Below are positions 1 through 5,121 of a stretch of DNA of 9,369 bases, one piece after another (the first letter of the stretch is position 1; each line of letters opens with the position of its first letter). The stretch covers positions 7,454 through 16,822 of the forward strand of contig DOJA01000263.1 of the NCBI GenBank assembly GCA_003511945.1, written 5' to 3'. The DNA is from Phycisphaerales bacterium. Its GTDB lineage: Bacteria > Planctomycetota > Phycisphaerae > Phycisphaerales > UBA1924. The position numbers were made by a program, and so were the translations under genes. The notes below the pieces were generated by a model. That model was given only the letters and a program-made list of their open reading frames with translations. It was not told the DNA's origin and ran no database searches.

Positions 1-116
1 AATCGCCCGCCTTGGAAGGCAAGGCGCCGGGATCAGCAGACTTGGGCTCCGGGTCGTCAGCGGAGTCCCGGACGCCTTTCCAGCCCCGGGCGAGCGACGA
101 TCACGGTCCAACTTGA
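1..116 (+). CDS. Possible C-terminal tail of an upstream gene (partial)
   Basis: The frame starting at base 3 is open from the left edge to a TGA at 114-116. It encodes a Ser/Pro/Gly/Asp-rich stretch of 37 residues that looks like a disordered C-terminal tail, with mostly G or C at third positions. No domain can be recognised, and the frame continuous with miaB is also open to the left edge, so openness alone proves little. If real, this gene ends 34 bases before miaB, and its stop overlaps the miaB -35-like hexamer. It may equally be plain intergenic DNA. Confidence 0.25.
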   Translation, partial: SPALEGKAPGSADLGSGSSAESRTPFQPRASDDHGPT

Positions 117-140
117 GTGCAACCGCTCTCGCTCTACACT
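113..140 (+). promoter_or_regulatory. Sigma-70-like promoter for miaB
   Basis: TTGAGT (113-118) and TACACT (135-140) are separated by 16 bp, a fair match to the TTGACA/TATAAT pattern. The expected transcription start, about 7 bases after the -10 box, falls near 147, only about 4 bases before the miaB ATG. No other promoter candidate stands out nearby. Prediction only. Confidence 0.45.
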
Positions 141-150
141 GACCCCCGCC

Positions 151-1749
151 ATGGCCGGACGCACGGTGTACATCGAGACCTTCGGGTGCCAGATGAACGA
201 GCTGGACTCCGAGCTCGTCTCCGGCCAGCTCCGCGCGTTGGGCTACGCCTTCACCGAGGAGCCCGACCGCGCCGATGTGGTGCTGTACAACACCTGCTCG
301 GTGCGTGACCACGCGGAGCAGAAGGTCCGCTCGCGGCTGGGCGAGCTGCGCGAGCGCCGCGCGTCGGACCCGGGGCTGGTCGTCGGGGTGCTGGGGTGCA
401 TGGCCGAGCGCGACGGGCGGGACATGATCGCCCGGTTCCCGGTGATCGATGTGCTGTGCGGGCCGGGCGAGCTGGACAAACTGCCGGCGCTGCTCGACAA
501 CGCCGTGCGCACGCGCGGGGCGATCGTGTCCGATCCGGATTCGGCCCGCGAGCGGTTCGTGGCCCTCCAGGGCGGGGCGTCGCGCCGGAGCGCCACGCTC
601 GCTGCTGCCGCGGACAGTCTCGAACTGCTCGACCTCTCCCGCGCCGTCTCGCCGGACGATCACTCGGGGTCGGCGTATGTCCGAATCACCCGCGGCTGCA
701 ACAAGTTCTGCACCTACTGCGTCGTGCCCCACACCCGCGGCGCGGAGGTCCACCGCCCGCCCGACCACATCGTCGACGAGTGCAAGCGGCTGGCGGACGC
801 GGGGGTCGTCGAAGTGACGCTCCTGGGGCAGACGGTGAACCACTACCGCTTCGAGCACGGGGCCGTCGTGACGATGGGGGGCATCGTGCAGCCGCAGAAG
901 GGGCGGGCGTACGCGGGCGGGCACCGGCGAGACCCCTTCGAGGGTGAGCGGGTGACGACCTTCGCGGGGCTGCTGCGCCGGATCCACGAGGAAGCGCCGG
1001 GCATCGCCCGCCTGCGGTTCGTGACCTCCTACCCGCGCGACTTTGGCGACGATGTGCTCGAGGTGATCCGCGATTCGCCCCGGATCTGCCGCTACCTGCA
1101 TGTGCCGGCGCAGAGCGGGTCGGACGCGGTGCTGGCGCGGATGAACCGTGGCTACACGGTCGGGGAGTACCTGGAGTTCATCGACCGCGCGCGGGGTGTG
1201 CTCGACGAGCCGGAGAAGGGGCGCCCGCTGAGCATCGCGGGGGACATCATCGCGGGGTTCTGCGCCGAGACCGAGGACGACCATCGCGCGACCGCGGCCC
1301 TGTTGCGCCGGGTGCGCTACAAGAACTGCTTCATCTTCCGCTACTCGCCCCGCCCGGGGACGGCGGCGTTCGACCGGCTCGCCGACGATGTGCCGGAGGA
1401 GGACAAGCGCCGGCGCGTGAACGAACTGCTGGCGCTGCAGCAGTCGATCTCGGACGAGGTGAGCCGCGAGCAGGTGGGGCGGGAGTTCGAGGTCTTCGTG
1501 CAGGGCGTCAGCGCGCACGAGGCCAAGCGGGAGCCGTCGCGCGGGCGCGTCCCCCTGACCGTGGGCGGGCGCGCCTCGGAGCGGGAGGCGTCGGCCCCGG
1601 TGGTGCAACTGAGCGCCCGGACCGAGGGGGACCTGATCGTCGTGTTTGATTGCCCCGCCGGGCGTTCGGGCGCTGAACTGGTGGGGTCGCTCGTCCGGGT
1701 GAAGATCACCGCCGCGCGGGGTCTGACGCTCTTCGGAGTGCTTCCGTAG
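151..1749 (+). CDS. miaB: tRNA-2-methylthio-N6-dimethylallyladenosine synthase MiaB
   Basis: Radical-SAM methylthiotransferase that adds a methylthio group at C2 of i6A37 in tRNAs reading UNN codons; cytosolic, with two [4Fe-4S] clusters. The N-terminal domain carries the three cluster cysteines C13 (FGCQMN), C49 (YNTCSVR) and C83 (LGCMAE). The radical-SAM CxxxCxxC motif is C183, C187 and C190. A TRAM RNA-binding domain occupies about 441-531. At 532 residues it is longer than the usual 440-475: extra sequence lies at about 231-268, just after LGQTVN (normally LGQNVN), inside the TRAM domain at about 453-487, and in the linker at about 140-170. The ATG at 151 is chosen because the conserved VYIETFGCQMN block starts at residue 6. 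The frame stays open to the left edge, but nothing upstream resembles MiaB. There is no Shine-Dalgarno sequence before the ATG. MtaB and RimO relatives are less likely given the FGCQMN and NTCSVR motifs. Confidence 0.95.
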   Translation: MAGRTVYIETFGCQMNELDSELVSGQLRALGYAFTEEPDRADVVLYNTCSVRDHAEQKVRSRLGELRERRASDPGLVVGVLGCMAERDGRDMIARFPVIDVLCGPGELDKLPALLDNAVRTRGAIVSDPDSARERFVALQGGASRRSATLAAAADSLELLDLSRAVSPDDHSGSAYVRITRGCNKFCTYCVVPHTRGAEVHRPPDHIVDECKRLADAGVVEVTLLGQTVNHYRFEHGAVVTMGGIVQPQKGRAYAGGHRRDPFEGERVTTFAGLLRRIHEEAPGIARLRFVTSYPRDFGDDVLEVIRDSPRICRYLHVPAQSGSDAVLARMNRGYTVGEYLEFIDRARGVLDEPEKGRPLSIAGDIIAGFCAETEDDHRATAALLRRVRYKNCFIFRYSPRPGTAAFDRLADDVPEEDKRRRVNELLALQQSISDEVSREQVGREFEVFVQGVSAHEAKREPSRGRVPLTVGGRASEREASAPVVQLSARTEGDLIVVFDCPAGRSGAELVGSLVRVKITAARGLTLFGVLP

Positions 1750-1844
1750 AGACGGCGTGGGCGGCGAATCCGAACATCGACCGACCGCAGCGCTCGAAAA
1801 TCGGTCCGGTGTGTGAAATGACGCCCACTATCGGACCACTCGTC

Positions 1845-1872
1845 TTGCTCGGGGCCGGAAAATGTGTAGTCT
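1845..1872 (+). promoter_or_regulatory. Sigma-70-like promoter for the secreted protein gene
   Basis: TTGCTC (1845-1850) and TAGTCT (1867-1872) are spaced by 16 bp, the same spacing as the candidate upstream of miaB. The local sequence is A/T-richer than its surroundings. The predicted start near 1879 leaves a leader of about 117 nt before the ATG at 1996. Confidence 0.4.
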
Positions 1873-1982
1873 GGTCTTGCCGGATTCTCAGCACAGGGGG
1901 TCCGGCGGCAGACCGGTTCATGCACAGGGTCGAATCGGCTGTTCATCCGAGGAGAGATCGTCCCTCCGCACAAGGGGCGAAA

Positions 1983-1988
1983 GAGGAG
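1983..1988 (+). promoter_or_regulatory. Ribosome binding site of the PEP-CTERM gene
   Basis: GAGGAG lies 7 nt before the ATG at 1996 and fixes that start. It contrasts with miaB, which has no such site. Confidence 0.7.
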
Positions 1989-1995
1989 TCAGCAC

Positions 1996-2718
1996 ATGCG
2001 CCTGCACTGCGCGGTCACGGTCGGCGTCGCGTTGGCCTCGGCCAGCGGGGCCGCTTTCGGCGGAGTCCTGTTCACTTACGAAGATCCCAACGCCAAGAAC
2101 CAGGAGTTCCGGGTCTTTGCCCCGCAGAAGCAGGGCGACAACGGCACGATCCAGTTCGACTCGGAGCAGGTGCTGCGCCTGCGGATCGACGCATCCGAGG
2201 AGCAGCCCGGCGCGGTTGTTGAGGTCGACGCGCGGCTGTCCTTCATCGACATGATCGTCGGCCCGGCCAGCCAGGTGGGCAACTCGCTCATCGGTCAGAG
2301 CGCGGGGCGGTTCGAGTTCCGCACCGCCGACGAGGACAACGAGCTGATCATCGCGGGCGAGTTCGAGGACGGCGTGCTGCTCACGCTGTTCGACGCCGGC
2401 TCCCAGCAGACCGCGATGAACGAGGCGGGCGGGACGCTGGTGCTCACCCCCGGGCCTGCGCTCTTCACCATCCTGCTCGAGCAGGCGGACTACGCGCTGC
2501 CCGGCATCGATCCGAACGGTCCGTCCAGCGCCGCGTGGGGGCTGGCGAACATCGACGAGATCAACCCCAGTTCGCTCCTCGGTGAGGGGCCCGGGCGCTA
2601 CTTCCCCGACTTCGACGCCGACAGCGCCTTCGTCGGTCGTTTCGAAGTGCCCGCGCCGGGCGCCGTCGTGCTGACGGGGCTGAGCGGGCTTGCGCTCGTC
2701 GCTCGGCGTCGTCGCTGA
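1996..2718 (+). CDS. Secreted protein with PEP-CTERM-type sorting tail, function unknown
   Basis: A 240-residue exported protein with no enzymatic domain that I recognise. It begins with a short Sec-type signal peptide (basic R2, hydrophobic 6-16, Ala/Gly-rich cleavage region about 18-23). The C-terminus has VPAPGA at 218-223, a hydrophobic helix to about 236 and RRRR at 237-240. This matches the PEP-CTERM pattern, in which an exosortase in the inner membrane is thought to cleave the tail and hand the protein to the envelope or exopolysaccharide. The middle is acidic and beta-rich in appearance, with alternating hydrophobic residues and few basic ones, as in many extracellular matrix or lectin-like folds. 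The start is set by the GAGGAG site and the signal peptide. It appears monocistronic, with its own promoter-like site and a strong terminator. No exosortase gene is in the window. Confidence 0.8.
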   Translation: MRLHCAVTVGVALASASGAAFGGVLFTYEDPNAKNQEFRVFAPQKQGDNGTIQFDSEQVLRLRIDASEEQPGAVVEVDARLSFIDMIVGPASQVGNSLIGQSAGRFEFRTADEDNELIIAGEFEDGVLLTLFDAGSQQTAMNEAGGTLVLTPGPALFTILLEQADYALPGIDPNGPSSAAWGLANIDEINPSSLLGEGPGRYFPDFDADSAFVGRFEVPAPGAVVLTGLSGLALVARRRR

Positions 2719-2748
2719 AGCGAGTCAATCCCAGCCGCTGACATCCCC

Positions 2749-2787
2749 CAGCGCCCGGCGTCACGATGGCCCGGGCGCTGTCTTTTT
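2749..2787 (+). terminator. Intrinsic terminator of the PEP-CTERM gene
   Basis: A perfect 10-bp inverted repeat, CAGCGCCCGG (2749-2758) with CCGGGCGCTG (2771-2780), has a 12-nt loop and is followed at once by TCTTTTT (2781-2787). It lies 30 bp after the stop codon. The opposite strand has no T tract after the hairpin, so it should act on + strand transcripts only. Confidence 0.85.
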
Positions 2788-2828
2788 CTGCGACGGGTGC
2801 CGCCCGAGCGCCGAACGGGCTCGCGGGA

Positions 2829-3938
2829 TCAACCGCGGGAGCGGACGATCAGCACCACGACGCCAAGGATGGCGAGGGCGAGGAGGACCGCAGCGAGGAT
2901 CTTCCACGGGCTGTAGGGGCGCTCGCCCTGGATCTCGCCGGTGCGGGCGTTGACAAGGAAGCGGTAGGACTTGTTGCGGTAGCGGTAGGCGTTCAGCCAG
3001 ACGGGCAGCAGGACATGCTTGAAGCGGATCGCGCTCCGCGTGGTGCTCATCGAGTTGATGCGCTGCTCGTCGCCCCCGATGTCGGCCTGAACGGCGGCGG
3101 TGATGGTGGGCTGCATGATGCGGACGGCGCGTTCGAAGCCGGCGGCGAGGTCGACGCTGTAGCACTCGGCGGAGAACCCGCTGAGGTAGTCGTCGGCGTA
3201 GGGGACGAGGGCCTGCAGGTCCCAGGGCTCCAGCCGGCGCGCGTGCGGCTCCGGGAGTGATTCGGCGGCGAGGACGAGGACATCGTTGAAGTGGTTGAAG
3301 ACGGACCCGGCGCGGGGCGACCATCGGACCCGGCGTTCATTGCGGATGCGACTCACAGATCGGCCGTTGATTCTGGTGGTGTAGGGGACGCTGACGGTGT
3401 AGGCGTCGCCGCGCTGGCCCGTGTACTGGGTCGTGGCGTCGCAGTCGAAGGTCCAGAAGGGGACATACATGCCGACCAGGCGCCCGTCGTGTCGGACGCG
3501 TCGTTTCAGGTCGCTGGGCGCGAACCAGAGGGCGCCCATCCACTGGTTGAACAGGTCCTCGGCCTGGCGCCGCGTGGTGGCGAAGGGGAGGAGGGCGTTG
3601 GGCTTGATCTGGGTGCGGGCCTTGGCGGTAGCGACGATGTTTGAGCCGCAGAAGGGGCAGCGGAGGGCGGTGCGGTTGCCTTGCTCGTGGGTCTCGGCGC
3701 CGCAGGCGTCGCATCGGATGACCATGTGCTCCTGGCGCGGGGCGTCGAGCCCGAGGGCGGCGACGGCGGCGCGGAAGTCGAGCTCCTCGACAGGGCTCTC
3801 CGGCTGAGGGGCTGGATTCGTGTGGGCGCAGTGCGGGCAGACCAGGGCCTGCGCGCCCGGGCTGAAGGCGAGGGTGGCGCCGCATTGCGCGCAGGGGAAG
3901 CGCCGCTCGGTGATCGTCGGGGGGACGGGATCGGTCAC
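2829..3938 (-). CDS. Double zinc-ribbon, C-terminally membrane-anchored protein (YdjG-like)
   Basis: A 369-residue protein with two CxxC...CxxC zinc ribbons at the N-terminus: C16/C19/C34/C37 and C76/C79/C94/C97. An uncharacterised central region (about 105-335) contains conserved-looking aromatic blocks such as VPFWTFDCD (159-167) and LLPVWLNAYRY (310-320). One transmembrane helix (about 346-365) lies near the end, followed by a short basic tail. This layout matches the TFIIB-type zinc-ribbon proteins that accompany SPFH proteins and recalls Bacillus YdjG, which helps place the SPFH protein YdjI at the membrane in the PspA stress system. The start is a GTG whose GTGA overlaps the stop of the SPFH gene, so translation is probably coupled; no separate Shine-Dalgarno is evident. 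The frame stays open far upstream, but that part is Arg/Pro/His-rich shadow sequence. The protein is probably cytoplasmic-facing and tail-anchored. It binds metal rather than being a helicase, as older annotations of this family sometimes say. Confidence 0.85.
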   Translation of the reverse strand: MTDPVPPTITERRFPCAQCGATLAFSPGAQALVCPHCAHTNPAPQPESPVEELDFRAAVAALGLDAPRQEHMVIRCDACGAETHEQGNRTALRCPFCGSNIVATAKARTQIKPNALLPFATTRRQAEDLFNQWMGALWFAPSDLKRRVRHDGRLVGMYVPFWTFDCDATTQYTGQRGDAYTVSVPYTTRINGRSVSRIRNERRVRWSPRAGSVFNHFNDVLVLAAESLPEPHARRLEPWDLQALVPYADDYLSGFSAECYSVDLAAGFERAVRIMQPTITAAVQADIGGDEQRINSMSTTRSAIRFKHVLLPVWLNAYRYRNKSYRFLVNARTGEIQGERPYSPWKILAAVLLALAILGVVVLIVRSRG

Positions 3939-5038
3939 CGGGCGCCCGGCGGGATCGGTGGCGGGGTCGCGGCGAACATCGACGCGAGCTCGGGGACCTG
4001 TGCGGCGGGCGTCCACGCGGACATGCCTGCGCGCCAGACCAAGGTGGCGCCGGTGAGCGCGCCGCTGGTGGCCTGCGCGCGGAGGGCGGCCGGGTCGAAG
4101 GGCCCCGCCTGCTGGCCGGTGACGACGATGAAGAAGGCGGCGGCCTGGGGGGGGATGGGGGGCGGCGCCGCCGCGCCGGGCGGGTTGGTCATGGCCTGGC
4201 CCATCTGGTTGGCCATGGCGAAGCCCATGCCCATGCCCATGCCGGCGCCGGCGGTGCCGCTGGGGTTCTCGGCGGCGGCCTTCATGGACTCCGCGGTCTG
4301 GAACTTGGTGTACGCGTCGAGGTCTCCGATGACGCCCATGCTGGAGCGCTTGTCGAGGGCGGCCTCGACCTCCGGGGGGAGGGAGATGTTCTCGACGAGG
4401 AGTTTGTGGAGCTCGAGGCCGTACTGCTCGAACTCGGGGCCGATGCGCGTGGTGATGAACTGCCCGAGCTCGTCGTAGTTGGCGGCGAGGTCGAGCACGG
4501 GGATCCGGGACTCGCCCAGGGTGTCGGCGAAGCGGGAGACAATGAAGTTGCGGAGCTGGTTGGAGACCTCGTCGGTGGTGAAGCGTCCCTCGGTGCCGAC
4601 GATGGTCTTGACGAAGACGCCGGGCTCCTTGACCCGGATGACATAGGTGCCGAAGGCGCGGAGGCGGACGGGGCCGAATTCCGCGTCGCGGAGCATGACG
4701 GGGTTCATCGTGCCCCACTTGAGGTCGGTGAAGGCGCGGGTGGCGACGAAGTAGACCTCGGCCTTGAAGGGGCTCTCGAAGCCGTACTTCCAGCCCTGGA
4801 GGGTGGAGAGGATGGGCAGGTTCTTGGTCTCGAGGGCGAACATGCCCGGGCGGAAGACATCGGCGATCTGTCCCCGGTCGACGAAGACGGCGGCCTGCCC
4901 CTCGCGGACGATGAGCTTGGCGCCGTTCTTGATCTCGTTGTTGTGGCGTTCGAGGCGGTGGACCATCGTGTCGCTGGACTCGTCCAACCACTCAACGATG
5001 TCGATGAGTTCGCCGCGCAGTCTGTCCCAGATCGCCAT
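3935..5038 (-). CDS. SPFH-domain protein with C-terminal GYF_2 domain (YdjI-like)
   Basis: A 367-residue member of the SPFH family once labelled virion core protein-like. The start MAIWDRLRGELIDIVEWLD is typical of the family. The SPFH (band 7-like) domain covers about 20-230. A Met/Gly-rich linker (about 255-285, including GMGMGMG) leads to a GYF_2 domain at about 302-355, with GQQAGPFD at 308-315 and a VW...MSAWTPA core. Identical PPPIPP motifs flank that domain at 292-297 and 359-364. There is no N-terminal transmembrane helix, so membrane association is probably peripheral, through oligomers and a partner. The partner is likely the zinc-ribbon protein encoded directly downstream with a 4-nt overlap. 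Bacillus YdjI recruits PspA to the membrane; a similar membrane-stress or membrane-organising role is inferred here. The coding strand carries C6 and C8 runs over the first PPPIPP, a possible slippage spot. The start is fixed by a strong ribosome binding site. Confidence 0.9.
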   Translation of the reverse strand: MAIWDRLRGELIDIVEWLDESSDTMVHRLERHNNEIKNGAKLIVREGQAAVFVDRGQIADVFRPGMFALETKNLPILSTLQGWKYGFESPFKAEVYFVATRAFTDLKWGTMNPVMLRDAEFGPVRLRAFGTYVIRVKEPGVFVKTIVGTEGRFTTDEVSNQLRNFIVSRFADTLGESRIPVLDLAANYDELGQFITTRIGPEFEQYGLELHKLLVENISLPPEVEAALDKRSSMGVIGDLDAYTKFQTAESMKAAAENPSGTAGAGMGMGMGFAMANQMGQAMTNPPGAAAPPPIPPQAAAFFIVVTGQQAGPFDPAALRAQATSGALTGATLVWRAGMSAWTPAAQVPELASMFAATPPPIPPGAR

Positions 5039-5041
5039 GGG

Positions 5042-5049
5042 TCACCTCC
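5042..5049 (-). promoter_or_regulatory. Strong Shine-Dalgarno of the SPFH gene
   Basis: Read on the - strand, GGAGGTGA matches the 16S rRNA 3' end over eight bases. Its GGAGG core sits 6 nt from the ATG at 5038. This is the best ribosome binding site in the window and suggests high translation. Confidence 0.8.
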
Positions 5050-5070
5050 CACCGTGACGGTAATTCCCAG

Positions 5071-5076
5071 AGTGTA
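5071..5076 (-). promoter_or_regulatory. Possible -10 box for the SPFH/zinc-ribbon pair
   Basis: TACACT on the - strand, identical to the -10 candidate before miaB, lies 32 nt before the SPFH ATG. No good -35 hexamer is found at 16-19 bp. The pair may have its own promoter or be read through from the RND gene. Confidence 0.3.
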
Positions 5077-5079
5077 GGG

Positions 5080-5111
5080 ACCGTCCCGGCGGGGGATTGT
5101 TCGGGGACGGT
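5080..5111. repeat. 8-bp inverted repeat in the RND-SPFH spacer
   Basis: ACCGTCCC (5080-5087) and GGGACGGT (5104-5111) form a perfect 8-bp stem with a 16-nt loop, in the 83-bp gap between the RND stop and the SPFH start. No T tract follows on either strand, so it is a weak terminator candidate at best. It could also be a protein-binding dyad just upstream of the TACACT box. Confidence 0.4.
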
Positions 5112-5121
5112 GCGTGGGGTT

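Larger units (their letters stand above)
1750..1995 (+). other. Intergenic region between miaB and the PEP-CTERM gene
   Basis: This stretch has no convincing gene. It holds a modest hairpin (GGTCCG at 1803-1808 with CGGACC at 1832-1837, 23-nt loop, no T tract) that might help end miaB transcription, a promoter-like pair at 1845-1872, and a predicted leader of about 117 nt that ends in a good ribosome binding site. I recognise no riboswitch. Short open frames that cross into it lack codon bias and recognisable homology. Confidence 0.6.

Noticed and set aside
8..26. Hairpin CGCCTTG/CAAGGCG near the left edge as a terminator
   Set aside because: The stem is only 7 bp and no T tract follows on either strand; it lies inside a possible coding tail.
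2802..2823. Alternative short hairpins just after the zinc-ribbon stop codon as a - strand terminator
   Set aside because: Only 5-bp stems (GCCCG/CGGGC or CGAGC/GCTCG) and no T run on the - strand; the strong hairpin at 2749-2780 also lacks one in that direction.
4218..4243. Tandem CCCATG-like repeat as a microsatellite or CRISPR-like repeat
   Set aside because: It encodes the in-frame Met-Gly repeat of the SPFH linker, a normal feature of this protein family; there are no spacers.
2829..4991. A single 720-residue - strand ORF covering both the zinc-ribbon protein and most of the SPFH gene
   Set aside because: The first ~350 residues are Arg/Pro/His-rich, the out-of-frame shadow of the SPFH gene. 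The real protein begins at the GTG at 3938, where the GTGA overlap and first zinc ribbon occur.
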